From Christiangramia flava JLT2011 (lineage in GTDB: Bacteria; Bacteroidota; Bacteroidia; Flavobacteriales; Flavobacteriaceae), in assembly GCF_001951155.1 (NCBI RefSeq), contig NZ_CP016359.1, forward strand, positions 2,442,001 to 2,506,000: 64,000 nt of DNA, read 5' to 3'. Both the position numbers and the translations under genes were made by a program. Positions 8,583 through 18,004 of this stretch are shown here, one piece after another. The notes beneath the pieces are model-generated. The model was given only the letters and a program-made list of their open reading frames with translations, had not been told where the DNA came from and made no database searches. Each line of letters starts with the position of its first letter. Positions within the stretch are counted from its first letter, which is position 1.

Positions 8583-9590
8583 ATGAAATCGAAATTTATC
8601 TACCTCCTGGGCCTTTCCGTTTTAATGGCCTGTAACGATCACAAGAAGAACGACGTTGAAGCTGAAGATCAGAATCTTTCCGAGAAGAATTCGGTAACCG
8701 CTCAAACCTATGCGGAGCTTTCGATCAAAGAAGGCGGTGCCTGGAATGGCCGCAAGTATGAAGGCGGTGAATTCAAAAATGTAGATACGCTTACGCTTCC
8801 GGCGAGCCATACAGATCATTCCTATTTCATAAGGTACGAAGGTCCGGGCTGGGAAAATAAGAATATTGGCTATCGCCTGTACCTGGACTGGAGAAACGCG
8901 ATCGATATCTTCGGAAAAAAGGTAGACACCATGGTGCTTCAGGACGTGGGACAGGACAATTTTGACTCCTACCATGAATCGGCTCCATGGGGTCAGGATA
9001 TTTTGAAAGCCGGGAAATCATTGGGTATTGGAGGTTATGGTCGATTTGTTGGAGACAGCGTCGCACATTTCAGAAGTGTGGAAAAAACTTTTGCCGAAGT
9101 GGCTAATGAAGAGGAAGGTTCAACAGTAAATATTGTCTATTCAGGCTGGAAAACAGGGGATAAAACCATCGATCTGGATGCGGAACTGGCCATTTACCCG
9201 GAAGATCGCTATACCAAAGTGACCTTATCTCCATCTGAAGCAGTTGAAGGGCTTACTACCGGAATTGTGAAATTCGAAGACGTAGCCTTGATTCAAAACG
9301 ACAGCATTTCCGGTGACTGGGCGTACATCGCTTCTTACGGTACGCAAACCCTGGTGAACGATACTGATAAGCTGGGAATGGCGATTCTTTATAAAAAATC
9401 AGAAGTTGAAAAAATACAGGATGGTCCATACGATCACCTCGTCATCTTCCAAAATACGGCCGAACCTAAAACCTACTATTTGCTGGGTGCCTGGGATGGT
9501 GAAAAAGAAGGAATTACCAGCAGGGAAGATTTCGTGTCTTCACTGAACGAGCTGGTGACTAAACTGAATGATGGAAAACTAAATCCTTAA
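8583..9590 (+). CDS. DUF4861-type lipoprotein
   Basis: 335 residues with a lipoprotein signal ending at cysteine 17 (L-M-A-C). The body is rich in beta-strand-like segments and resembles DUF4861 proteins, which recur beside GH105/GH88 and rhamnogalacturonan genes in Bacteroidota; this match is from memory of family features and not from a search. It has aromatic-rich stretches (for example YEGPGWENKNIGYRLYLDW) that could line a sugar site. It follows the GH28 gene by 24 bp and is separated from the GH105 gene by one base, so it works with unsaturated-oligosaccharide processing. The exact reaction is unknown to me. Confidence 0.7.
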   Translation: MKSKFIYLLGLSVLMACNDHKKNDVEAEDQNLSEKNSVTAQTYAELSIKEGGAWNGRKYEGGEFKNVDTLTLPASHTDHSYFIRYEGPGWENKNIGYRLYLDWRNAIDIFGKKVDTMVLQDVGQDNFDSYHESAPWGQDILKAGKSLGIGGYGRFVGDSVAHFRSVEKTFAEVANEEEGSTVNIVYSGWKTGDKTIDLDAELAIYPEDRYTKVTLSPSEAVEGLTTGIVKFEDVALIQNDSISGDWAYIASYGTQTLVNDTDKLGMAILYKKSEVEKIQDGPYDHLVIFQNTAEPKTYYLLGAWDGEKEGITSREDFVSSLNELVTKLNDGKLNP

Positions 9591-9591
9591 A

Positions 9592-10839
9592 ATGACCTAT
9601 TTGAATCGTTTGATACCTGTTTTATTCGGAATATTTTTTATTTCGGTTTCTGTAAGTTGTAAGAATTCGGAAACTGAAAAAGATCAGGCTATGGCTGAAA
9701 CAGAAACAAAAGTGGTTTCCGATAGCCTGAAATGGTCAGAAAGAATGATGCTTTCAGAAATGGAACGTTTTCCGGAAGCCTCCAAACTGGATTTTCGGGA
9801 TAAGCCGAAATGGAGCTATACCAATGGCCTGGTTTTGAAAGCCGCCAAGGAAGTTTACGAAAAGACCGGAAAACAACAGTATTACGACTACCTCTACGCC
9901 TACGCCGATACGATGATCACCGATCAGGGAGCGATCAGGACTTATAAATTGAGCGACCAGAACCTGGATATGCTCAATTCCGGAAATGTGCTCTTATATC
10001 TCTACCCCAAAACGAAAGAAGAACGATTTCTGGAAGCCCTTAAGACCTTGAGAAGTCAGATTGATACACAGCCACGAACTTCAGACGGTGGTTTCTGGCA
10101 TAAAAAGCGCTACACGCACCAGATGTGGCTGGATGGCCTGTATATGGCTGAACCTTTTTACGCCCACTACACCCAGATGTTCAGTGACGGCGAGACAGCG
10201 AAAAAAGCTTATGATGATATTGTACACCAGTTCGACCTTATCCAGGAACATTCGCTGGATCAGGAAACTGGCTTGCTATACCACGGTTGGGATGAAAGCA
10301 GGGAGCAAAAATGGACCAATAAGGAAACAGGAACTTCCCCACATTTCTGGTCTCGTGCGATGGGCTGGTACGGGATGGCACTTGTGGATGTGCTCGATTA
10401 TCTTCCAGAAGATCACCCCGGCCGCGAAAAACTGATCAATTACCTGAAACAGTTTTCAGAAGCGGTAGTCGCGGTTCAGGATGAAAAAAGCGGACTCTGG
10501 TACCAGGTACTGGACCAGGGTGATCGGGAAGGCAATTATCTGGAGGCTTCCGGTTCGTCGATGTTCGTGTATACATTCGCCAAAGCGGTCAGCAAAGGAT
10601 ACATTTCCCAAGATTATCAAACAATTGCTGAAAAGGGATACCAGGGAATTCTGGACAACCTGATAAGTGTGGAAGAAAACGGAATAGTAAATCTGAATGA
10701 GGTCTGCGCGGTCGCCGGTCTCGGTGGCGAACCCTACCGCGATGCCTCGTTCGAGTACTATGTGAATGAAGAAATAAGGAGCAACGACCCAAAAGGAACC
10801 GGGCCCTTTATACTGGCCAGTCTTCAGCTGGATCGATAA
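9592..10839 (+). CDS. GH105 unsaturated rhamnogalacturonyl hydrolase (YteR-like), lipoprotein
   Basis: 415 residues with a lipobox cysteine at position 23. The (alpha/alpha)6 barrel of the GH88/GH105 clan shows the conserved MWLDGLYMAEPF stretch with D181, the position of the catalytic aspartate in YteR-type enzymes, then a HGWDES motif and HFWSRAMGWYGMALVD. These enzymes hydrate the double bond of 4,5-unsaturated uronyl residues left by pectate or rhamnogalacturonan lyases and release the uronate. The PL9 and PL10 lyases in the same operon would supply its substrate. The lipoprotein signal suggests the periplasmic or surface side, not the cytoplasm. Confidence 0.9.
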   Translation: MTYLNRLIPVLFGIFFISVSVSCKNSETEKDQAMAETETKVVSDSLKWSERMMLSEMERFPEASKLDFRDKPKWSYTNGLVLKAAKEVYEKTGKQQYYDYLYAYADTMITDQGAIRTYKLSDQNLDMLNSGNVLLYLYPKTKEERFLEALKTLRSQIDTQPRTSDGGFWHKKRYTHQMWLDGLYMAEPFYAHYTQMFSDGETAKKAYDDIVHQFDLIQEHSLDQETGLLYHGWDESREQKWTNKETGTSPHFWSRAMGWYGMALVDVLDYLPEDHPGREKLINYLKQFSEAVVAVQDEKSGLWYQVLDQGDREGNYLEASGSSMFVYTFAKAVSKGYISQDYQTIAEKGYQGILDNLISVEENGIVNLNEVCAVAGLGGEPYRDASFEYYVNEEIRSNDPKGTGPFILASLQLDR

Positions 10840-10851
10840 TTACTGGAAATC

Positions 10852-12483
10852 ATGAAAAAATTTACCTCAGTGCTGTTCTTTGGATTACTGGCTATGCTTA
10901 GTTTTCCGCAGGAGAACAAAGAACTATCTGAGGTTTGGGTGGCCGATATGGGAGATGGAACCTACCAGAACCCCATTTTGTACGCCGATTATTCCGATCC
11001 TGATGTGACCCGGTTCGGAGACGATTATTTTATGACAGCCTCCAGTTTTAATGCCGCTCCGGGATTGCCAATTTTACATTCCAAAGATCTGGTGAACTGG
11101 GAACTGGTGAATTATGCCCTTCCGAAGCAGTTTCCTGAAGAATTATTCCAGGTTCCTCAGCATGGAAATGGCGTTTGGGCGCCCAGTATCCGGTCCCATA
11201 ATGACCAGCTTTACATTTACTGGGGTGATCCCGATCAGGGAATTTTCATGACCAAGACCAGTGACCCCTTCGGAAAATGGGAAAAACCAGTTCTGGTGAT
11301 GGAAGGCAAGGGACTGATCGATCCCTCCCCGCTGTGGGATGATGACGGAAAAGCCTATCTCGTTCACGCTTATGCCGGAAGCCGGGCGGGAGTGAAAAGT
11401 CTTATTTCTGTGAATAAAATGAATGAAGATGGAACCAGGGTACTGGACGCCGGCAGGCATGTTTTTGATGGTCACGACCAAAACCCAACCATTGAAGGCC
11501 CTAAATTCTACAAAAGAAATGCTTATTATTACATTTTTGCTCCCGCCGGTGGTGTCCCTACGGGGTGGCAGCTGGCCCTGCGTTCCAAGAATATTTACGG
11601 GCCATACGAAGAAAAAAAAGTCCTCGAACAGGGAAGCACCAAAATAAATGGTCCCCATCAGGGCGCCTGGTTGCAGACACCGCAGGGCGAAGACTGGTTT
11701 TTTCATTTTCAGGACCTGGAAGCCTACGGAAGGGTGGTGCATCTCCAGCCCGTAAAGTGGGAAAATGACTGGCCGCTGATGGGTAAAGATTTTGACGGGA
11801 ACGGTGTAGGCGAACCTGTTCAAACCTACAGAAAACCGAAGACCGATAAGGATTATGATATCCTGACACCTCCAGAATCAACTGAATTTGACCAGGACAG
11901 CCTTGGCCTCCAATGGCAATGGAATGCAAACCCCGAAGTGGTATGGCACGCACGGCTCCCTGGAACCGATCACCTTCGATTATTTTCCATCAAAACTCCG
12001 AAGGAAGCCGAAAACTTATGGCTTGTTCCTAATTTGCTTTTGCAGAAATTTCCAGGCCCAGATTTCAGGGTGACCACCAAAATACAACTGTTCCCCGAAG
12101 AAGCTGAAAGTGGGAAGACCGCCGGCCTCATTGTGATGGGAATGGATTACGCTACCTTAAATATTTCTCATGACAGGAACGGTTATTTTATTCAACAAAC
12201 TCGGGCATTAAAGGCGAATGAAGGCGGAAAAGAGGAAGTGCTGGAAACGCAAAGGCTATCCTCCAAAACTGCTATTTTCCGGGTTGAGGTAAGCGCTCCA
12301 GAAGCGACCTGCCAATTCAGCTACAGTGAAGACGGGCAGAATTTTAAGAAAATCGGGAAGCCTTTTACGGCAAAACCAGGAAAATGGGTCGGAGCCAAAA
12401 TAGGCCTTTTCAGCATCAGTTCCCCGGAAGTCAAACGTGGAGGTTATGCCGATGTTGACTGGTTTCGAATTAGCAAAAAATAA
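10852..12483 (+). CDS. Glycoside hydrolase family 43 with C-terminal beta-sandwich domain
   Basis: 543 residues starting with a hydrophobic export signal. The five-bladed propeller domain shows the GH43 acids: an aspartate in D-Y-S-D-P-D (D49), a second in G-L-I-D-P-S-P-L, and the glutamate in T-I-E-G-P-K. From about residue 340 a concanavalin-like domain follows, as in the arabinofuranosidase/xylosidase-type subfamilies. In pectin loci such enzymes usually remove arabinose or other side-chain sugars from rhamnogalacturonan I; subfamily and substrate are inference. It is 12 bp after the GH105 gene and 2 bp before the GH28-PL9 gene. Confidence 0.88.
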   Translation: MKKFTSVLFFGLLAMLSFPQENKELSEVWVADMGDGTYQNPILYADYSDPDVTRFGDDYFMTASSFNAAPGLPILHSKDLVNWELVNYALPKQFPEELFQVPQHGNGVWAPSIRSHNDQLYIYWGDPDQGIFMTKTSDPFGKWEKPVLVMEGKGLIDPSPLWDDDGKAYLVHAYAGSRAGVKSLISVNKMNEDGTRVLDAGRHVFDGHDQNPTIEGPKFYKRNAYYYIFAPAGGVPTGWQLALRSKNIYGPYEEKKVLEQGSTKINGPHQGAWLQTPQGEDWFFHFQDLEAYGRVVHLQPVKWENDWPLMGKDFDGNGVGEPVQTYRKPKTDKDYDILTPPESTEFDQDSLGLQWQWNANPEVVWHARLPGTDHLRLFSIKTPKEAENLWLVPNLLLQKFPGPDFRVTTKIQLFPEEAESGKTAGLIVMGMDYATLNISHDRNGYFIQQTRALKANEGGKEEVLETQRLSSKTAIFRVEVSAPEATCQFSYSEDGQNFKKIGKPFTAKPGKWVGAKIGLFSISSPEVKRGGYADVDWFRISKK

Positions 12484-12485
12484 GC

Positions 12486-15284
12486 ATGAAAAAAATATTG
12501 TACATACTTCTTGCGAGTTTGTTGGCTGGTTTCAGTCAGCACGGCATCGCCCAGAAACTTGCACCTGTTGATGCCGCATTGTACCAAAACCTCGAATTCG
12601 ATATGCCAAAGGTTGAAGTCCCACAGTTTCCTGATTTCACAGTGAATTTACCGGATGTAGGAGGAAAGGCCGATGGGATTTTTGATAACTCCGAGGCTTT
12701 TTCAAAAGCTATCAATAAGGTGACGGAAGCCGGCGGCGGAAAAGTTGAAGTGCCTCGTGGCATCTGGTTTACCGGGCCAATCGAACTCAAAAGCAATGTG
12801 AACCTGCATCTTCAGGAAGGTGCGCTGGTCATTTTCAGTGCGAATTTTGAGGATTACGAACTGGTAGAAACCAGTTTTGAAGGCCTTAATACGCTTCGGA
12901 ATCAATCACCGATCAGTGCTTTGAATGCCGAGAATATCGCGATCACCGGTAAAGGCGTCATCGATGGAAGCGGCAATGCCTGGCGACCCGTCAAAAAGGG
13001 CAAAATGGCTCCGGCCAACTGGAAAAAACTGGTAAAATCTGGCGGAGTGCTTTCCGAAGATGGGGAAATGTGGTTTCCATCAGAAAGTTCCCTCAAAGGC
13101 TATACGAGCAGTTCCAATTTTAATGTCCCAGACCTTATCGATTCCGAAGAACTGCAATCGGTAAAAGACTTTTTACGTCCCGTGATGGTGAGCATCAGGA
13201 ATTGTAAAAACGTGTTGCTAGACGGTCCAACTTTTCAAAATTCACCGGCCTGGAACCTGCACCCGCTGATGAGCGAAAATATCGTCATCAGGAACCTCAC
13301 GGTGCGCAATCCCTGGTATTCGCAAAATGGAGACGGCCTGGACCTGGAATCCTGCCGAAATGTATTGATTTACAATAATAGTTTTGATGTGGGGGATGAC
13401 GCGATTTGCCTGAAATCTGGTAAAAACGAGGCAGGCCGGGAACGTGGAATGCCTACGGAAAACGTAGTGATCTCCAACAATACGGTTTATCACGCGCACG
13501 GTGGCTTCGTGGTGGGAAGCGAGATGTCTGGCGGCGTGAACAATATTCATGTTTCTAATTGTACGTTTATCGGTACTGATTCTGGTGTGAGATTCAAAAG
13601 TACCCGAGGACGCGGCGGACTGGTAGAGAATATCTTCATATCCAACATCGATATGATTGATATTGGTTCAGAGGCGGTGCGTTTCAATATGTTTTACAAC
13701 GGAAATTCGCCGGTCCTGGATCCAGACGAAGATGCGAAAAATGAAGAGCGGGACGAGAAGCTGGTGGAAGTGAGCGAAAAAACACCCATTTTCAGAAACA
13801 TTTTCTTGAAAAATATTACCTCTACCGGCTCCAAAAAAGCAGGGATAATGGTTGGACTGCCCGAAATGAAGCTGGAAAATGCCGAGCTGGAAAACGCTGT
13901 TTTTGAAGCAGAAGAAGGTTTTACGCTCATCGACGCGCAGCAAGTGCGCTTGAAAAATGTAAAAATACTTCCGGAAAATGGTCCCTCGCTGGTGATTTAT
14001 AACAGCAGTGATATTTCCGTAGAAAAACTGGAAACCAACGAGACAAATGCTTCGGAAGCTATTCAGGTTTTGGGAAAAACCAACAATATCGATCTTTCCA
14101 AAAGCGGTGTTTCCGAGGAGCAGATTCGGTATGGAAAAAAAATCAGTAGAACCGAAAAATCGAGATCGAAACTGATCGAAGTGACCAATTCCGAAGAATT
14201 GATAGCTGCACTGGATGAACCGAAACCTGGAGATTCCATTGTGCTAAGACCTGGGAGTTACCAAATCGAACAGCGTTTGTACATCAACGACTCCGGCGAT
14301 AAGGACCGAAAGATCTACCTGGTTGCCGATTCCGTTTCTGAAAGACCATTGCTGGATTTTTCAGCCCTCAACGAAGATTCCTCGCACCAGGGAATCGTGC
14401 TCAAAGCCGATAACTGGCATATCAGGGGTCTTCGTGTTTTCAAAGCGGGTGACAATGGAATGCAGGTTCGTGGGAATAATAATGTGATTGAATTCTGCAG
14501 TTTTTCAGAATGTGCCGATACCGGCTTGCAGCTGGACGACGGCGCTTCCAATAATACCATTCTTAATTGCGATTCGTATTTCAATGCCGATTCCAAACTG
14601 GAAAATGCCGATGGTTTTGCCGTGAAGATGGATGTGGGTTCAGGTAACCGTTTTATTGGCTGCCGCTCCTGGAACAACCTCGATGATGGCTGGGATGGCT
14701 ATTTGCGGGAAGCCGATAATATTCAAACCACTTATGAGAATTGCTGGGCGTTCAATAATGGTTTTTTAAAGAATGGAAAAAAAAGTAGGGGCGATGGAAA
14801 CGGTTTCAAAACCGGCGGGAGTGATCTCAAAAAGCGTAGCCATAATGCTACGTTCTTTCAGTGTATCGCGGTGAATAATGCCAGCGACGGATTTGATCAC
14901 AATAGCAATCGCGGAGAAATCTCCATTCTGAACTGCTCGGCTACCGGAAATGGTCGAAATTTCGCTTTTGCGGAAAAGAATAGCCTCCGGAAAATTACCA
15001 TTCTGAACAGCCTGGTTTTAGGAGAATTTGGAAAATATAATGCAGAGATTGAAAAGGTCGAAAATAACAGCTGGCAACTGGATTTCCCAATTTCAGAAAA
15101 TGACTTCGATTCGATGGAAAGTGCGGAACTTGCGGCCCCTCGACAAAAAGATGGAAGCCTGCCTGAAATTTCCTTTTTCAGGCCTAAGCAAAGCAGCAAA
15201 GCAGCAACTGCCGGAAAACCTCTCGATAATTCAGCCTCCGGTTGCTGTACTTATTTAGGAGCTTTAAAACCTATAGAAAATTAA
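12486..15284 (+). CDS. Two-domain pectinase: N-terminal GH28 fused to C-terminal PL9 pectate lyase
   Basis: 932 residues with a type I signal peptide ending near A-Q at 22-23. Residues about 40-550 are a GH28 beta-helix with N281-G-D283, D304-D305, H338 (H-G-G) and R369-F-K371, where isoleucine of the usual RIK is phenylalanine. Residues about 560-925 form a second beta-helix resembling family 9 pectate lyases, with K714 in ADGFAVKM at the place of the catalytic lysine of Pel9A, followed by conserved GNGFKTGG and GFDHNSNRG stretches. One polypeptide would thus combine hydrolytic and beta-eliminative cleavage of polygalacturonan. There is no frameshift between the halves. The CE12 gene starts on the base after its stop codon. 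Confidence 0.85.
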   Translation: MKKILYILLASLLAGFSQHGIAQKLAPVDAALYQNLEFDMPKVEVPQFPDFTVNLPDVGGKADGIFDNSEAFSKAINKVTEAGGGKVEVPRGIWFTGPIELKSNVNLHLQEGALVIFSANFEDYELVETSFEGLNTLRNQSPISALNAENIAITGKGVIDGSGNAWRPVKKGKMAPANWKKLVKSGGVLSEDGEMWFPSESSLKGYTSSSNFNVPDLIDSEELQSVKDFLRPVMVSIRNCKNVLLDGPTFQNSPAWNLHPLMSENIVIRNLTVRNPWYSQNGDGLDLESCRNVLIYNNSFDVGDDAICLKSGKNEAGRERGMPTENVVISNNTVYHAHGGFVVGSEMSGGVNNIHVSNCTFIGTDSGVRFKSTRGRGGLVENIFISNIDMIDIGSEAVRFNMFYNGNSPVLDPDEDAKNEERDEKLVEVSEKTPIFRNIFLKNITSTGSKKAGIMVGLPEMKLENAELENAVFEAEEGFTLIDAQQVRLKNVKILPENGPSLVIYNSSDISVEKLETNETNASEAIQVLGKTNNIDLSKSGVSEEQIRYGKKISRTEKSRSKLIEVTNSEELIAALDEPKPGDSIVLRPGSYQIEQRLYINDSGDKDRKIYLVADSVSERPLLDFSALNEDSSHQGIVLKADNWHIRGLRVFKAGDNGMQVRGNNNVIEFCSFSECADTGLQLDDGASNNTILNCDSYFNADSKLENADGFAVKMDVGSGNRFIGCRSWNNLDDGWDGYLREADNIQTTYENCWAFNNGFLKNGKKSRGDGNGFKTGGSDLKKRSHNATFFQCIAVNNASDGFDHNSNRGEISILNCSATGNGRNFAFAEKNSLRKITILNSLVLGEFGKYNAEIEKVENNSWQLDFPISENDFDSMESAELAAPRQKDGSLPEISFFRPKQSSKAATAGKPLDNSASGCCTYLGALKPIEN

Positions 15285-16085
15285 ATGAGAAACTGGAAAA
15301 ACTTAACCGCAATCATTTTGGTGACCATCTGTTGTGTTGCGTTTTCGTCACAGGAAAAACCTGTGAGGCTTTACCTGATCGGAGATTCTACAATGGCCGA
15401 TTATACCGGCGATTACGATCCAGGCAAAGATTATATGGAAACGCGTTACCCCTTGACCGGCTGGGGGCAGGTATTCCAGCAATTTATGGTAAGTGATAGC
15501 TTGCCCCAGCTGGAGAAACTGGTAAAAACTGACAGTATATTCGTGGATAATCGGGCTCGAGGTGGCCGGAGTACCCGTACTTTCTTCCAGGAAGGCCGGT
15601 GGCGATCTGTGTACGAAAATCTGAAACCCGGAGACCTAGTCCTGATGCAGTTCGGTCATAATGACGCCGCTGAAAATAAACCCGAGCGCTATGTGGATAT
15701 TGAAGGTTATAAAGAATTTTTGAGACTATATGTTCAGCAAACTCGGGATAAAAATGCCATTCCCGTGATCCTCACCCCAGTCGCTCGAAATTATCCCTGG
15801 GAAAATGCGCGCCTGGAAAATGTACACGGGGAATATTACCAGGCTGCCAGGGATGTCGCTGCCGAAATGCAGGTGTTGATGATCGATCTAAATCGTTTAT
15901 CGATGGATTATTTTTCAGAAAAAGGCCGGGATTATGTAACCGCAAATTATTTTATGAATCTGCCCGCAGAAAAGTATACGGCCTACCCGGAAGGCTTGAG
16001 TGACAATACACATTTTCAGCCGGAAGGAGCTAAAGCAGTGGCTCAGCTGGTCTTTAATGCCATGAAAAATCTGGAAGTAAATTAA
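15285..16085 (+). CDS. Rhamnogalacturonan acetylesterase-like SGNH hydrolase (CE12), copy 1
   Basis: 266 residues with an N-terminal hydrophobic signal. SGNH blocks are intact: block I GDST with nucleophile S35, a glycine in the R-A-R-G-G-R-S-T block, F-G-H-N-D for the oxyanion asparagine, and D-N-T-H for the Asp/His pair near the C-terminus. The pattern GDSTMAD plus GWGQ is typical of CE12, which removes acetyl groups from rhamnogalacturonan or acetylated galacturonan. ATG follows the previous stop with no gap, which suggests translational coupling. A related CE12 lies two genes on, so the two copies may prefer different acetyl positions. Confidence 0.88.
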   Translation: MRNWKNLTAIILVTICCVAFSSQEKPVRLYLIGDSTMADYTGDYDPGKDYMETRYPLTGWGQVFQQFMVSDSLPQLEKLVKTDSIFVDNRARGGRSTRTFFQEGRWRSVYENLKPGDLVLMQFGHNDAAENKPERYVDIEGYKEFLRLYVQQTRDKNAIPVILTPVARNYPWENARLENVHGEYYQAARDVAAEMQVLMIDLNRLSMDYFSEKGRDYVTANYFMNLPAEKYTAYPEGLSDNTHFQPEGAKAVAQLVFNAMKNLEVN

Positions 16086-16087
16086 TA

Positions 16088-18004
16088 ATGAAACTAATTT
16101 ATTTAAAATATTCGCCTTATAAATTTATGGTTTTGTTCCTGTTGATCATTATGGCAGGTGGTTCGTATGCGCAGAAAAAAGAAATCAAACCGTATACGAT
16201 CCAGACCACTTATGAAAAACTGAAAAAAGATTATCCGTTTGTAAAACCCATTCAGCCGCTGGAAGAAAAAGTCTTTACTTCGGAAGAGGATGTGGTTTAT
16301 AAGCAGGTAAACGGCGTCTCTCTGAAAGCCGATATTTTTATTCCCACAATTCAGAAAAACGAAAAATTTCCGGCAGTGTTGCTCGCACATGGTGGCGGGT
16401 GGCTCACCGGCACCCGGGAAAATCTTCAAATAATGGCACAGCACCTGGCTAAAAACGGTTTTGTGGCGATCACGGCCTCCTACCGTCTGGGCACTGAAGC
16501 AGCCTATCCGGCAGCTGTCCTGGACCTTAAAGATGCAGTAAAATGGATGCGGGAAAATGCGGAACACTATCATATTGCGGAAAATAAGATCGCGATCCTG
16601 GGAGCTTCTGCCGGGGGGCAGTTGGCCTCTCTGGTTGGCGTGACTGCGAATGATGATCGTTATCAAACCGGAAAAAAGGAGGTTTCAGATGAAGTACAGG
16701 CCATCGTAAATATTGACGGAATTCTGTCATTTATTCATCCTGAAGCCCAGGAAAGCTGGATGGCTGCCACCTGGCTTGGTGGCTCTCAACAGGACGCTTA
16801 CGAAAAATGGAAAGAAGCCTCTCCGTTGGAATATGTTGATCAAAATACACCTCCAACACTGTTTATTAATAGTTTACAGCCAAGGTTTCACGCCGGCCGA
16901 GAGGAAATGATCGCGATCCTTCAGCAGAATGATATTTATTCGAAAGTACATACCGTCAGTGGGAGTCCGCATGCTTTTTGGCTATTGCAACCCTGGTTCG
17001 AGGAAACGCTGAAAGCGACCGTGAATTTCCTTAATAAGACCCTGAAATTTGCTGAAAATAAGCCCTACCGGGAGATTTGGGTGGCGCAGGACGGTTCCGC
17101 AGATTTTAAAAGTATACAGGAAGCGGTGAATTCCACTCGCGATCTTGGTCCTTCGGAAGTTGTGATACACCTTAAAAATGGCGAATATCACGAAAAACTG
17201 GAAATTCCATCCTGGAAGCATCAGTTAACGCTGGTAGGAGAAGACCGGGAGAAAACACTGATTTCATACAACGATTTTTCCGGAAAGCTGGATTCGCTCA
17301 CCGGTAGAAAATTGTCCACATTCACATCGGCTAGCGTTACGATAAAAGGAAATGATATTCATTTTAAGAATCTGAGCATTCAAAACACTTCCTGTGGCGA
17401 AGGTCAGGCCGTGGCACTTCACGTGGAGAGCGACCGGTTTATTGCTGAAAATTGTACGATTCTTGGCTGCCAGGACACATTGTATACCGCTTCGGAAGGA
17501 AGCCGGCAATATTATTTCAATTGTTATATCGAGGGAACTACCGATTTCATTTTCGGCGAAGCCACTGCGGTCTTTGAAAATTGTGAGATTCACAGTTTAA
17601 AAAATTCCTACGTAACGGCAGCCGCAACGCCAAAAAATCAGGATTTTGGTTATGTTTTTCTGAATTGCCAATTAACGGCGTCTGATGAAGTAGAGGAGGT
17701 GTACCTCGGGCGACCCTGGAGGCCTTACGCCAAAACCGTCTTTCTCAATACCGAACTTGGCGCGCATATCCTTCCGGAAGGTTGGAATGCCTGGGAAGGA
17801 GATGAAATGTTTCCGAATAAAGAAGATACCGCCTATTACGCCGAATATCACAGCTTCGGAAAGGGCGCCGCGCCTGAACAAAGAGTCTCATGGTCCCATC
17901 AGTTGACCGATGATGCTCTTCAGGAATACAGTTTGGAGAATATTTTCAGGACAGGTGATTCCTGGTTTCCGAAGAATGAAATTGAAAGAATAAATAATGA
18001 ATGA
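16088..18004 (+). CDS. Bifunctional esterase: N-terminal alpha/beta-hydrolase fused to CE8 pectin methylesterase
   Basis: 638 residues with a signal peptide ending near Y-A-Q at residue 29. Residues about 60-320 are an alpha/beta-hydrolase: oxyanion HGGGW at 101-105, nucleophile S174 in GASAGG, and a late catalytic-type histidine in S-P-H-A-F. Residues about 330-635 are a CE8 beta-helix with D463 (GCQDT), D486 (TTDFIFG) and R542 (LGRPW), the family's catalytic set. CE8 removes methyl esters from homogalacturonan; the N-terminal esterase probably removes acetyl or another ester. Fusing the two would expose pectate to the lyases in this operon. Its 3' end overlaps the next gene by 8 bp. Confidence 0.9.
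   Translation: MKLIYLKYSPYKFMVLFLLIIMAGGSYAQKKEIKPYTIQTTYEKLKKDYPFVKPIQPLEEKVFTSEEDVVYKQVNGVSLKADIFIPTIQKNEKFPAVLLAHGGGWLTGTRENLQIMAQHLAKNGFVAITASYRLGTEAAYPAAVLDLKDAVKWMRENAEHYHIAENKIAILGASAGGQLASLVGVTANDDRYQTGKKEVSDEVQAIVNIDGILSFIHPEAQESWMAATWLGGSQQDAYEKWKEASPLEYVDQNTPPTLFINSLQPRFHAGREEMIAILQQNDIYSKVHTVSGSPHAFWLLQPWFEETLKATVNFLNKTLKFAENKPYREIWVAQDGSADFKSIQEAVNSTRDLGPSEVVIHLKNGEYHEKLEIPSWKHQLTLVGEDREKTLISYNDFSGKLDSLTGRKLSTFTSASVTIKGNDIHFKNLSIQNTSCGEGQAVALHVESDRFIAENCTILGCQDTLYTASEGSRQYYFNCYIEGTTDFIFGEATAVFENCEIHSLKNSYVTAAATPKNQDFGYVFLNCQLTASDEVEEVYLGRPWRPYAKTVFLNTELGAHILPEGWNAWEGDEMFPNKEDTAYYAEYHSFGKGAAPEQRVSWSHQLTDDALQEYSLENIFRTGDSWFPKNEIERINNE

Noticed and set aside
11143..11823. A 226-codon open frame antisense to the GH43 gene
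   Set aside because: The sense frame encodes all GH43 catalytic motifs, and the antisense product has no family features.
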